Shown here: positions 36,158 through 44,194 of the stretch, one piece after another
How positions within the stretch are numbered: position 1 is the stretch's first letter
How the letters are laid out: each line of letters starts with the position of its first letter
DNA from: JBBQFC01 sp038321615
GTDB taxonomy: Bacteria > Bacteroidota > Bacteroidia > Flavobacteriales_D > Cryomorphaceae
Direction: 5' to 3'
Length of the DNA: 64,000 nt
Assembly: GCA_038321615.1 (NCBI GenBank)
Contig: JBBQFC010000013.1
Coordinates: forward strand, 1 to 64,000
Notes under the pieces: generated by a model
Databases searched by the model: none
What the model saw: only the letters and a program-made list of their open reading frames with translations
Told to the model about the DNA's origin: nothing
Made by a program: the position numbers and the translations under genes

Positions 36158-36161
36158 CGAT

Positions 36162-37415
36162 TTATCCTACGAACTTTTTGAATATTGCAGAGGTATTGTG
36201 CCCTCCAAAACCAAAGGTATTGCTCAGAGCTGCCCTTACCTTTCGTTCTTGGGCGGTGTTAAAGGTGAAATTAAGCTTTTGATCTATAGCTGGGTCGGCC
36301 TCCGAAAAGTTGATCGTAGGTGGCACGATATCGTTTTGAACTGAAAAGATGCAAGCAATAGCTTCAATAGCCCCTGCCGCGCCAAGAAGGTGGCCAGTCA
36401 TTGATTTCGTCGATGAAATATTGAGTCTGTAGGCATCTTCACCGAAGAATTGACGAATGGCCTTTATTTCGGCTATATCTCCTAAGGGTGTAGAAGTGCC
36501 GTGAACGTTTAAATAATCTATATCCGAGGTATTCAGGTGGGCATCGGCAAGAGCCATCTTCATAACATTTAGGGCTCCCAAGCCTTCCGGGTGTGGTGCG
36601 GTGATGTGGTGGGCATCGGCAGACATGCCTCCGCCAACTACTTCCGCGTAAATTTTAGCGCCTCGTTTCCGGGCGTGCTCGTACTCCTCAAGGATGAGCG
36701 CTCCAGCACCTTCACCCAATACGAAACCATCTCGGGTGACGTCAAATGGTCTTGATGCCGTTTCCGGCGAATCATTGCGCTGCGACAGGGCATGAAGGGC
36801 ATTGAAGCCTCCGATACCCACTTCGTTCACCGCTGCTTCTGAACCTCCACTCACAAATACGTCGGCCTTACCTAGGCGGATCAGATTGAAGGCATCGATA
36901 ATAGCATTTGTAGAAGATGCACAGGCCGAAACGGTGGTATAGTTGGGGCCGCGAAAGTTGTATTTAATGGAGATCAGTCCCGAAGCAATATCGGCAATCA
37001 TCTTTGGGATGAAGAATGGGTTGAATCTGGGAGTGCCGTCACCTCTGGCAAATTCTGTTACTTCGTCCAAGAATGTTTTTATTCCTCCAATACCGGAACC
37101 CCAAATCACCCCAACTCTGTCGGGGTCAATTCGCTCGAGATTCAAGCCGCAATCGTTAACTGCCTCTTCCGCCACAACCATGGCGTACTGGGCATAAGGA
37201 TCCATCTTGCGCGCTTCTTTGCGGTCGATGTATTGGCTGATATCCAAGCCTTTTATTTCGCATGCAAAACGGGTTTTGAACTTTGACGCGTCAAATTGAG
37301 TGATTGGGGCAGCACCGCTAACCCCATTCACCAATGCGTTCCAATAATCAGAAGCATTATTTCCGATCGGTGTGAGCGCACCCACACCGGTTACGACCAC
37401 GCGCTTTAGCTCCAT
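36162..37415 (-). CDS. fabF: 3-oxoacyl-[acyl-carrier-protein] synthase II
   Basis: 417 residues. It elongates acyl-ACP chains in type II fatty-acid synthesis. The thiolase-fold catalytic triad is visible: Cys in TVSACASSTNAI, His in LNVHGTSTPLGD and His in SMTGHLLGAAGAIEA. RVVVTGVGALTPIG starts the fold and NTFGFGGHNTSAIF ends it. It is co-transcribed with acpP 11 bases upstream. Confidence 0.98.
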   Translation of the reverse strand: MELKRVVVTGVGALTPIGNNASDYWNALVNGVSGAAPITQFDASKFKTRFACEIKGLDISQYIDRKEARKMDPYAQYAMVVAEEAVNDCGLNLERIDPDRVGVIWGSGIGGIKTFLDEVTEFARGDGTPRFNPFFIPKMIADIASGLISIKYNFRGPNYTTVSACASSTNAIIDAFNLIRLGKADVFVSGGSEAAVNEVGIGGFNALHALSQRNDSPETASRPFDVTRDGFVLGEGAGALILEEYEHARKRGAKIYAEVVGGGMSADAHHITAPHPEGLGALNVMKMALADAHLNTSDIDYLNVHGTSTPLGDIAEIKAIRQFFGEDAYRLNISSTKSMTGHLLGAAGAIEAIACIFSVQNDIVPPTINFSEADPAIDQKLNFTFNTAQERKVRAALSNTFGFGGHNTSAIFKKFVG

Positions 37416-37426
37416 GGCCTCGTAAA

Positions 37427-37663
37427 TTACTTAACGTTGTTCTGAATATACTCAACGGCCTGACCTACTGTGCCGATTTTCTCAGCTTGATCGTCCGGTA
37501 TAGCAATGTTGAATTCCTTTTCAAATTCCATGATCAGCTCTACCGTGTCCAATGAGTCGGCACCCAAGTCATTTGTAAAACTCGCTTCAGAAGTAACTTC
37601 TGATTCTTCGACGCCAAGTTTGTCTACAATGATCTTGGTCACTTTTGATTTAATATCTGACAT
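37427..37663 (-). CDS. acpP: Acyl carrier protein
   Basis: 78 residues, acidic and helical. The phosphopantetheine attachment Ser lies in the GADSLDTVELIM motif. It carries growing acyl chains for FabF just downstream and supplies LipB as well. It is the first gene of the acpP-fabF-rnc-IPExxxVDY-pyk run, with a promoter-like pair of boxes upstream. Confidence 0.98.
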   Translation of the reverse strand: MSDIKSKVTKIIVDKLGVEESEVTSEASFTNDLGADSLDTVELIMEFEKEFNIAIPDDQAEKIGTVGQAVEYIQNNVK

Positions 37664-37695
37664 AACAGTACAGGTTAGTGTTTTGAGTTGGTCTG

Positions 37696-37727
37696 CAAAG
37701 AAATAAATAATACCCCTATTTACAAAA
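37696..37727 (-). promoter_or_regulatory. Promoter of the acpP-fabF-rnc run
   Basis: On the minus strand TTTTG (37727-37723) and, after about 19-20 bases, TTTCTTTGCAGACC (from 37703) stand like the -33 and -7 elements of Bacteroidota. The -7 box departs from TAnnTTTG at its first bases. The downstream TTTGCAGACC matches the one at 17077. Confidence 0.45.
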
Positions 37728-37731
37728 CGGG

Positions 37732-38427
37732 CTAAAGATATTCCGCGCTCACCGCGCTCAGGGGCTTTCGGCCAATATTGGGTACCTTGGCATCGGGATC
37801 GGCATAGCCCAATGGGATTAAAAGGTACGCTTTTTCGGTTTCGGGTCGATTTAAAATCTCCGCTAAAAAATTCATGGGGCTTGGAGTATGCGTTAGAGTG
37901 CTCAATCCAGCATTGTGGAGTGCCGCTAGAAGCATTCCAGTCGCTATCCCAACTGACTCGCTTACATAGTAATTTGGAACCTTCTTTCCGTTCACTTCGT
38001 CAAATACCTTCTTGAATACGGCGATCAGGTAGGGTGCATCTTCTAAAAATGGCTTGAACGGATCAGTGCCCAGAGGCTTTAAGTCCGCAATCCATTGGTC
38101 GCTCATTCGTCCGTTATAGCTGCGATACTCTTCCTCTTCCGCTTTCCGACGTATTTCTGCCTTTAGCACCGGATCTGCGATCACACAGAAAGTCCACGGC
38201 TGCTTATTCGCTCCCGATGGAGCTGTGCAAGCAGCAGCGATGCAAGATCGAAGGATTTCTATGGGAACAGGTGTTTTGGCAAAGTGTCGAACACTTCGGC
38301 GTTGCTGCAAAAGCTGGTAAAATGCTTCAGAGCGGGAGACCATCTCTTCCAGCGTGTAGGCCACCGGCGTGTGTGGTATAAAGTCGCCTTCCGGCAACTC
38401 GTCGTTTTTAAGTAGGTTTGACACCAT
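37732..38427 (-). CDS. Iodotyrosine-dehalogenase-like flavoprotein (nitroreductase fold)
   Basis: 231 residues. FMN contacts of the nitroreductase fold are RRSVRHF (43-49) and TAPSGANKQPW (68-78). It resembles mammalian iodotyrosine deiodinase more than ordinary nitroreductases. The active-site lid EYRSYNGRMSDQWIADLK holds Glu100, Tyr104 and Lys117 in the spacing of the E-Y-K zwitterion-binding set. ALHNAGLSTLTHTPSPM and IPLGYADPDAKVPNIGRKPL are also family phrases. The likely reaction is reductive removal of a halogen from halotyrosine. The mature protein lacks the membrane helix of the animal enzyme. The assignment rests on remembered motifs. Confidence 0.82.
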   Translation of the reverse strand: MVSNLLKNDELPEGDFIPHTPVAYTLEEMVSRSEAFYQLLQQRRSVRHFAKTPVPIEILRSCIAAACTAPSGANKQPWTFCVIADPVLKAEIRRKAEEEEYRSYNGRMSDQWIADLKPLGTDPFKPFLEDAPYLIAVFKKVFDEVNGKKVPNYYVSESVGIATGMLLAALHNAGLSTLTHTPSPMNFLAEILNRPETEKAYLLIPLGYADPDAKVPNIGRKPLSAVSAEYL

Positions 38428-38458
38428 GCTTTCGAATTATCGTGGCGAATTTAAAAAG

Positions 38459-39040
38459 ATGGTCAATGTAGCCATATTCGCGTCAGGTGGGGGCTCGAAT
38501 GCCCAAAAAATAATTGCCCATTTTGCGGAAGGTCGGATAGCCGATATCCGTTTACTCATTTCAAATAAGCCCGAGGCCGGCGCTTTGAAGCATGCTTCGA
38601 ATGCAAGCATCGAGACGCTGGTTTATCAAAATGCGATCTGGAAAAGTCAGCCACAAGTCATCCTTGACGACTTACTGTTACGGGATATTGATTTAATAAT
38701 CTTAGCTGGATTCTTACTCAAAATTCCGGATAAAATGATATCGGCATACAGCCAAAGAATCCTCAATATCCATCCTGCCCTATTGCCTCGTTTTGGCGGC
38801 AAAGGGATGTACGGCTTGAACGTGCACAGAGCTGTTATTGAATCCAGGCAGCCTATAAGTGGCATTACCATACACGAGGTGAACGAACGCTACGACGAAG
38901 GAAAGATCCTTTTTCAGGCAAGCGCTGAGGTTTCTCCAAATGACACACCCGAATCGCTTGAAGCCAAAATACTTAGCTTGGAACACCTGCATTTTGCTTC
39001 CCAGATTGAGCGCTTTATCAGATCAAAAAATTGGAAATAA
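38459..39040 (+). CDS. purN: Phosphoribosylglycinamide formyltransferase
   Basis: 193 residues from ATG 38459. The longer frame from 38369 runs back into the divergent nitroreductase gene. It formylates GAR with 10-formyl-THF in purine synthesis. The family start is VAIFASGGGSNAQKII. The catalytic Asn-His-Asp set is visible in LNIHPALLPRFGGKGMYG and ITIHEVNERYDEGKILFQ. The rnhA TTG start overlaps its 3' end by 10 bases. Confidence 0.95.
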   Translation: MVNVAIFASGGGSNAQKIIAHFAEGRIADIRLLISNKPEAGALKHASNASIETLVYQNAIWKSQPQVILDDLLLRDIDLIILAGFLLKIPDKMISAYSQRILNIHPALLPRFGGKGMYGLNVHRAVIESRQPISGITIHEVNERYDEGKILFQASAEVSPNDTPESLEAKILSLEHLHFASQIERFIRSKNWK

Positions 39041-39507
39041 CTATTTACAGCGACGGCTCTTCTCGCGGAAATCCAGGGCCAGGAGGTTTTGGTACTGTGA
39101 TGTTGTCATCAAATGGTCACAAAAAGGAGTTGTCGGCTGGATTTCGGAAAACAACGAACAACCGAATGGAACTACTCGGTGTAATTGCAGGCTTGGAAGC
39201 TATAAAACAGAAAGGCTTAAACGTAAAAGTGATAAGCGACAGCAAGTATGTAGTCGATGCCGTAGCAAAAGGCTGGCTAAAGGGTTGGGTTAAAAAAGGA
39301 TTCGTCGGTAAAAAAAACCCGGACCTTTGGAAGCGCTACCTAAAGATAGCCCCAGCCTTCGATATTACTTTTGAGTGGGTAAAAGGTCATGCCGGAAATA
39401 TTTGGAACGAGCGTTGCGATCAGTTAGCCGTAGCTGCAGCCATGAGTAGAGATTTGCAGATAGATCACGGCTATGAAGCCGCAAACGGATCGGACAATCT
39501 TTTCTAA
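39031..39507 (+). CDS. rnhA: Ribonuclease HI
   Basis: 158 residues from TTG 39031. It removes RNA from RNA-DNA hybrids. The catalytic carboxylates are in IYSDGSSRGNPGPGGFG (Asp), NNRMELLGV (Glu) and ISDSKYVVDAV (Asp), with VKGHAGNIWNERCDQLA giving the His and last Asp. The basic handle region (WLKGWVKKGFVGKKNPDLW) is present. It overlaps purN and ends 3 bases from the convergent PfkB gene. Confidence 0.95.
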   Translation: MEITIYSDGSSRGNPGPGGFGTVMLSSNGHKKELSAGFRKTTNNRMELLGVIAGLEAIKQKGLNVKVISDSKYVVDAVAKGWLKGWVKKGFVGKKNPDLWKRYLKIAPAFDITFEWVKGHAGNIWNERCDQLAVAAAMSRDLQIDHGYEAANGSDNLF

Positions 39508-39510
39508 ACG

Positions 39511-40437
39511 CTAGTTCACAAGAACGATATCGAAATCAACCAAATCAATGAAGAGTTGGATTCGTCCTTCCACTTCTTCATCCGTAAGCGTGAGCAGGCG
39601 CTCGGTACCGAATTTTTCCACTGTAAAGCTCGCCATGGCCGAGCCCGCTACCACCGCACGCTTCATGTTTTCGAAAGAAATATCTCTTGTATGAGCGAGG
39701 TAACCAATAAACCCTCCTGCAAAGGTATCGCCAGCCCCGGTTGGGTCTACTACCTCTTCGAGCGGCAATGCCGGTGCATAAAACATGTGGTTGCCTTGTA
39801 TCAGTAAAGCGCCATTCTCTCCCTTTTTGATTACCAGCGTTTTAGGGCCCATTTCCAATATCTTTCGAGCTGCTTTTACAAGGCTGTACTCGCCACTGAG
39901 TTGCCGAGCTTCTTCATCGTTTATAGTCAGCACGTCTACCCGTTTTAATACTGTTTTCAAATCGTCCAATGCGCTGTCCATCCAATAGTTCATCGTGTCG
40001 AGAACAATTAACTTCGGTCGTGATTCAAGCTGGTCTATGACGGCCATTTGAACGGCCGGAGCCAAATTGCCAAGCATGAGAAAGTCAGCATTTTTCGCAC
40101 CTTCTGGCAATTTGGGCTCAAACGATGCAAGCACATTGAGCTGGGTTTCCAAGGTATCGCGCGAATTCATGTCGTAATGGTAACGACCTTCCCAAAAAAA
40201 TGAGTTTTCATTCTCCTTTCTTTCCAAGCCGGTTAAATCTACACCTCGCTCTTCGAGCGTGCCGAGAAAGGTTTCCGGGAAATCTGATCCAACTACCGAC
40301 ACCAAATACATGCTGTCCACATAGTTGCTTGCGGCAAGACTTATATAGGTAGCCGCTCCGCCAACAATTCGACCCGATTCTCCAAATGGGGTGTGCACCT
40401 TATCGAAAGCTACAGTGCCAACTACGATTAAACTCAT
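39511..40437 (-). CDS. PfkB-family carbohydrate/nucleoside kinase
   Basis: 308 residues from ATG 40437. It has a ribokinase fold, with the N-terminal GRIVGGAATYISLAA and the C-terminal PfkB signature DPTGAGDTFAGGFIGYLA carrying the catalytic Asp. The substrate pocket is not diagnostic, so it could act on a sugar, nucleoside or similar alcohol. It is a single gene facing the tRNA region. Its Bacteroidota relatives are usually annotated only as sugar kinase. Confidence 0.9.
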   Translation of the reverse strand: MSLIVVGTVAFDKVHTPFGESGRIVGGAATYISLAASNYVDSMYLVSVVGSDFPETFLGTLEERGVDLTGLERKENENSFFWEGRYHYDMNSRDTLETQLNVLASFEPKLPEGAKNADFLMLGNLAPAVQMAVIDQLESRPKLIVLDTMNYWMDSALDDLKTVLKRVDVLTINDEEARQLSGEYSLVKAARKILEMGPKTLVIKKGENGALLIQGNHMFYAPALPLEEVVDPTGAGDTFAGGFIGYLAHTRDISFENMKRAVVAGSAMASFTVEKFGTERLLTLTDEEVEGRIQLFIDLVDFDIVLVN

Positions 40438-40584
40438 CAATTATATTTTTTCGCGAAGATATTGTTTAATCCTATCTTTTCCCTTAATATTGCACCCCAA
40501 TTTTGACCCATGTAAGAATGGCAACACGACGCTAGTCTTGGTCAAAAGGCGTAGATAGGGCTCCAGACCCTGAAAGATATAAAC

Positions 40585-40658
40585 TCCTCCTTAGCTCAGC
40601 TGGTTAGAGCATCTGACTGTTAATCAGAGGGTCCTTGGTTCGAGTCCAAGAGGGGGAG
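40585..40658 (+). tRNA. tRNA-Asn (anticodon GTT)
   Basis: A 74-base cloverleaf. The acceptor pair is TCCTCCT/AGGGGGA, and the D-arm is GCTC-AGCTGGTTA-GAGC. The anticodon arm is TCTGA-CTGTTAA-TCAGA with GTT at 40619-40621, and the T-arm is CTTGG-TTCGAGT-CCAAG. The 3' CCA is not encoded. A palindromic terminator follows directly. Confidence 0.97.
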
Positions 40659-40659
40659 C

Positions 40660-40687
40660 AAAAAGGGCTGCAATTGCAGCCCTTTTT
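40660..40687. terminator. Perfect palindromic terminator after tRNA-Asn
   Basis: AAAAAGGGCTGCAATTGCAGCCCTTTTT is a full 14-base inverted repeat with A- and T-runs, so it can act in both directions. It ends the tRNA transcript and insulates the GIY-YIG gene. An identical copy lies 410 bases on. Confidence 0.92.
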
Positions 40688-40710
40688 AGTTTTATCCCGA
40701 ACACGGTATT

Positions 40711-40995
40711 ATGCACGTCGTTTATATTCTGACTTCTCAAAAATTAAATGGTTTCTACATTGGATACACTTCTGATCTAGAAAAGCGGCTACAATTTCAC
40801 AATAACCCGATAGATGCTAAAAAACATACCGCTAAAGCTGATGATTGGGCATTGTTCTTTTCTATTGAATGTGAATCTGAAAAACAGGGCCTTGCTGTTG
40901 AAAAACATATCAAAGCTATGAAAAGCAAAAATTACATCATCAACCTTACTAAGTATCCTGAAATCTCAGAAAAATTGCTCGATAAGTACCGCTAA
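40711..40995 (+). CDS. GIY-YIG nuclease-family protein, intact copy
   Basis: 94 residues, a minimal GIY-YIG domain. VYILTSQKLNGFYIGYTSDLEKRL contains the two Tyr strands and the conserved Arg; a Glu in GLAVEKHIKAMKS fits the metal-binding position. The type is that of small stand-alone GIY-YIG/UPF0213-like proteins. They are assumed to nick or cut DNA, but cellular roles are unknown. It lies right behind a tRNA gene and its terminator and is duplicated nearby, suggesting a mobile or homing-like habit. Its own promoter would have to be within the 23 bases between terminator and ATG, or read-through. Confidence 0.88.
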   Translation: MHVVYILTSQKLNGFYIGYTSDLEKRLQFHNNPIDAKKHTAKADDWALFFSIECESEKQGLAVEKHIKAMKSKNYIINLTKYPEISEKLLDKYR

Positions 40996-40998
40996 TCC

Positions 40999-41069
40999 AC
41001 TGACTGTTAACAGTCCCGATGGCTATCGGGATGGTTCGAGTCCATCCCGATAGCCATCGGGAGAGGAGC
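40999..41069 (+). pseudogene. Relic of a tRNA-Asn gene
   Basis: ACTGACTGTTAACAGT keeps the anticodon loop with GTT, GGTTCGAGTCC keeps the T-loop, and GAGGAGCA resembles the acceptor end AGGGGGAGCA. The acceptor 5' strand and D-arm are missing, and the T-stem is replaced by a long palindrome. It cannot fold as a normal tRNA. Confidence 0.75.
41014..41062. repeat. Compound palindrome in the tRNA relic
   Basis: A perfect 21-base inverted repeat (41014-41034 with 41042-41062) closes on the 7-base loop TTCGAGT, the old T-loop. Each arm is itself a near palindrome (CCCGATGGCTATCGGG). It is strongly base-paired and could form a cruciform or an RNA hairpin. Confidence 0.92.
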
Positions 41070-41097
41070 AAAAAGGGCTGCAATTGCAGCCCTTTTT
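41070..41097. terminator. Second copy of the palindromic terminator
   Basis: Identical in sequence to 40660-40687: a GGGCTGCAATTGCAGCCC stem with flanking A- and T-runs. It lies between the tRNA relic and the truncated nuclease copy. Confidence 0.88.
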
Positions 41098-41120
41098 AGT
41101 TTTATCCCGAACATGGTATT

Positions 41121-41336
41121 ATGCACGTCGTTTATATTCTGACTTCTGAAAAATTAAATGGTTTCTACGTTGGATACACTTCTAATCTAGAAAAGCGGCT
41201 ACAATTTCACAATAACCCGATAGATGCTAAAAAACATACCGCTAAAGCTGATGATTGGGTATTGTTCTTTTCTATTGAATGTGAATCTGAAAACGCCTTC
41301 GCTCTCGTACAGCCGTCAATTACAAAATGTCGTTGA
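41121..41336 (+). pseudogene. Truncated second copy of the GIY-YIG gene
   Basis: The first 58 codons match the intact copy except for a few substitutions (including Gln10Glu, Ile18Val, Asp23Asn and Ala48Val). The reading frame then runs into unrelated sequence (NAFALVQPSITKCR) and stops after 71 residues. The helix with the presumed metal-binding Glu is lost, so the product should be inactive if made. The 170 bases after it hold no clear gene. Confidence 0.85.
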
Positions 41337-41506
41337 GAATCGCGTCAACTCTTTATTAGGAGTCAAAGTGCAGTATTGTCGAGTATCGAGAGTGGTCATT
41401 TCTATTTCCCAATAACCGCCAAGACATTACCAAATATATTTGGGAGGCCATTCCCGGAAAAACAAATGGCTTATATTTACACACTTGCAAACCGGAAATT
41501 GAGCTT

Positions 41507-42349
41507 ATGAATCCAAAACTTATTTTAGTTCCAACAGACTTCAGTCGAGTAGCGCAAACCGCTTTAAACCATGCCGTTGCGATCGCCAAAAGCACGCATG
41601 GAAAAATAAATCTTCTGCATTTGGTACCCGATCAAAATATGATCTCAGAAGCAAAAACCAAACTCCAATTGGCGCAGAGTATGGCTAAGGAAGACTATGG
41701 TTTTCATGTAGATGTTACAGCTCGGGTAGGAACCATATTCGAAGAAATCAGCGATTTGGCCGCTGAGCTCTCTGCTGATCTAATTGTGATGGGAACCCAT
41801 GGAATGCGTGGCCTTCAATTTATCAAGGGTAGTAATGCCTTGCGGATTGTCACCAGTGCTAAACTGCCGTTTATCATTGTCCAAGAGAAAGAAATTAGCG
41901 AGAATGGCTATCAAAATATCGTTGTTCCGCTTGACCTGCATAAGGAAACCAAACAAAAACTATCGTTAGTTGCCGACATGGCTAAATATTTCGATTCTAA
42001 GGTTCACATCATTGTTCCCAGGGAAAAAGATGAGTATTTGCGAAATACGGTGACTCGCAACCTGACCTTTGCTGAGACTTTCTTTAAAGGAATGGGAATA
42101 GCTCACAGTTCTAAAATAAGCGAACATGATAGCGCTGATTTCGACGAAACAATTGTCGCATATGCTGTGGAAATCGGCGCTGATCTTATCTCAATCATGA
42201 ATCTTCCCGGTGTAAGTTTAGCAAGTTTAATAGGCGGCAGCTACGCGCAAAATATTATTACCAATAAGCCAAACATACCCGTGCTTATTCTCAATCCAAA
42301 AGAAGTAACCAATGTGAGTATTTTCGGAGCTTACACTGGGGCTGGCTAG
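41507..42349 (+). CDS. Tandem universal stress protein (UspA type)
   Basis: 280 residues with two Usp domains. The first starts KLILVPTDFSRVAQTALNHAVA and has the nucleotide loop VMGTHGMRGLQFIKGSNA. The second (about 142-280) starts QNIVVPLDLHKETKQKL and ends with a diverged loop (SIMNLPGVSLASLIGGSYA). Usp proteins help survival under stress or energy limitation and may bind ATP. The ATG at 41507 follows a TATATTTA box. The stop shares 4 bases with the convergent SpoIIE gene. Confidence 0.9.
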   Translation: MNPKLILVPTDFSRVAQTALNHAVAIAKSTHGKINLLHLVPDQNMISEAKTKLQLAQSMAKEDYGFHVDVTARVGTIFEEISDLAAELSADLIVMGTHGMRGLQFIKGSNALRIVTSAKLPFIIVQEKEISENGYQNIVVPLDLHKETKQKLSLVADMAKYFDSKVHIIVPREKDEYLRNTVTRNLTFAETFFKGMGIAHSSKISEHDSADFDETIVAYAVEIGADLISIMNLPGVSLASLIGGSYAQNIITNKPNIPVLILNPKEVTNVSIFGAYTGAG

Positions 42350-44175
42350 GCCGACTCGTGACGGATGCCGATCACGAGTATGTCGTCGACTTGTTCTAAT
42401 ATTCCGTTTGGCCCAGATCTCCAAGCGTCGAATGTAGTGGAGAGCTTCTGTCGCTGCTGTCGGAGCGGGAGTTCTGACGATTCTACCAAAAGATTTCGAA
42501 AAGCTGGATACATAAATTTACGTCCCTTGCTCCCGCCAAACTGATCCGGATAACCATCGCTGAAGAGATAAACCATATCGCCCTGTTCCAGAGCGATTTT
42601 GTGGCGTGTAAATTCCTTGTTGTCACCTTCTATCGAAGCAATGGTAATCTTATCTGGGGCTGTGATCAGGAGCTTTCCATGACGGATGATGTAGAGGGGA
42701 TTGAAAGCTCCACAATACTCCAATTCCTCAACGTTTTGGTCATATATACAAAGCCCGATATCCATACCGTCTCGGCCTCCTCCATCGGCATCCTGCCTGT
42801 TTAATGCTTCGGCAGAAATATCGCTCAAATCGCGCAGTATTTTTGCCGGGTTTAGATCCAAATTACGCGATATCGCATGCTTTAGAGAGTTGTGGCTTAC
42901 CAGGCTCATAAAGGCGCCAGGCACCCCATGACCCGTGCAATCGACACAAGCTATCACCACCTTCTCACCAAAGTGCTGAACGAAGTAAAAATCGCCTGAA
43001 ACGATATCTTTTGGTTTGAAAAAAATAAAGCTGTTCGGCAATACCCTTCTAATGTATTCTTCGGACGGCAAAATATTGTCTTGCAACCTTTTCGCGTAGC
43101 GAATACTTGCCCTTATATTCTCCAAAAGCTCCTGCTGCCTTTTATTCTGTTTTTCGATGCGGTTTTTCTGCTTCACCACTTCTCTGGTCCGTTCATCAAC
43201 TTTGCGCTCTAGATCTTGCTCATTGCGTTGACGCTCCACGGCATATTCCTTCAAACCATCGCGCATTACGAGCAGCGATGTGCCCAATTCGTCCTCATCG
43301 GAAAGTGGCTCATACTCGGTGTCAAAATTTCCATTGCCCACTTCATAAGCAAATTGGGTAGTGCGCCGGAGACTACTAACAAGCTGCTCCAAAGCCACGC
43401 TCATTTGCCCAATTTCATCGCCCGTGGGCACCAATGCCGATTCCGGAAACTTCCCCTTTCCTAAGCCCAACAATACTGTTTTTAGCTGCAGTACTGGCTT
43501 TGTAATACTTAGTACGGTAAAATACGCGATGATCAACCCCAGCAAAAGAAGCGCGATACCCAAATTTCGCAAGTAGGATTCGAGCGTGTTGAAGCTGGCG
43601 ATCATGGTGATACTATCCTGGGTCACATTGCGCTTTTGCTCATTGATCAATCCGTTGAGCGCATCGAGCACAATTACCGCCTGCTGAAAAATTAGTCCGT
43701 CCTCTTCCGCGTACTCCGACATTTCGAACCGAGTCATCGGATCATCGTAACTCTGCATATCGCGGAGCGAAGTTTGAACCGTAGAGTACATCTCGGTAAG
43801 GCGATCGAGCTCTCTATAAATTGCTTCTTTTTGCCTTCTTTCTCCTTCCGTCCAATGCACACTCAAAGAGTCAGTACCATATTTGATTGTCGGGATCTCT
43901 TCGTCAATAAGCTTCACCAGGGTCATTTTCTCCTTGGTATCCTCGCGCGATTGCACAAAGGCCCACATATTGACGAGCGTGCGCGAGCGAAGCACCGTGC
44001 TTTTTAACTGTTCGAGAGCAGATACCGACGGATTGTAGATATCGTTAATCTTCGTGTTGATCACTCGAGCTGTGCCTAAAGTCCGGTAAGTAAGTGCAAA
44101 GACTACGATGGTAAGAATGATTAAGATGGAAAATCCAAATCCGATTTTCCTCCCTATGTTGAATCTGATCTTCAT
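42346..44175 (-). CDS. Membrane sensor with HAMP domain and SpoIIE-type PP2C phosphatase
   Basis: 609 residues. Helix 1 (about 12-33) and helix 2 (about 203-225) bracket a helical periplasmic sensor (about 35-200). A HAMP domain (SITKPVLQLKTVLLGLGKGKF) and a coiled coil (about 300-350, RKVDERTREVVKQKNRIEK) follow. The SpoIIE phosphatase domain has FKPKDIVSGDFYF, CVDCTGHGVPGAFMSL and VDDILVIGIR, with the metal-binding Asp residues. It should dephosphorylate a Ser/Thr phosphoprotein such as an anti-sigma antagonist. It is the last gene of an operon behind YfiR-like and TPR-like genes, which could feed it a periplasmic signal. Confidence 0.93.
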   Translation of the reverse strand: MKIRFNIGRKIGFGFSILIILTIVVFALTYRTLGTARVINTKINDIYNPSVSALEQLKSTVLRSRTLVNMWAFVQSREDTKEKMTLVKLIDEEIPTIKYGTDSLSVHWTEGERRQKEAIYRELDRLTEMYSTVQTSLRDMQSYDDPMTRFEMSEYAEEDGLIFQQAVIVLDALNGLINEQKRNVTQDSITMIASFNTLESYLRNLGIALLLLGLIIAYFTVLSITKPVLQLKTVLLGLGKGKFPESALVPTGDEIGQMSVALEQLVSSLRRTTQFAYEVGNGNFDTEYEPLSDEDELGTSLLVMRDGLKEYAVERQRNEQDLERKVDERTREVVKQKNRIEKQNKRQQELLENIRASIRYAKRLQDNILPSEEYIRRVLPNSFIFFKPKDIVSGDFYFVQHFGEKVVIACVDCTGHGVPGAFMSLVSHNSLKHAISRNLDLNPAKILRDLSDISAEALNRQDADGGGRDGMDIGLCIYDQNVEELEYCGAFNPLYIIRHGKLLITAPDKITIASIEGDNKEFTRHKIALEQGDMVYLFSDGYPDQFGGSKGRKFMYPAFRNLLVESSELPLRQQRQKLSTTFDAWRSGPNGILEQVDDILVIGIRHESA

Positions 44176-44194
44176 GATCGTGAAGCCATACGGC

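Larger units (their letters stand above)
40655..41293 (+). repeat. 410-base-period tandem duplication (tRNA 3' end, terminator, GIY-YIG gene)
   Basis: Copy 1 (40655-40883) and copy 2 (41065-41293) align without gaps over 229 bases, with five substitutions that I count by eye. They share the last bases of the tRNA, the terminator and the first 58 codons of the nuclease. Upstream of copy 2 the tRNA anticodon and T-loop are also echoed in altered form. Copy 2 then breaks off into unrelated DNA. Confidence 0.92.
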
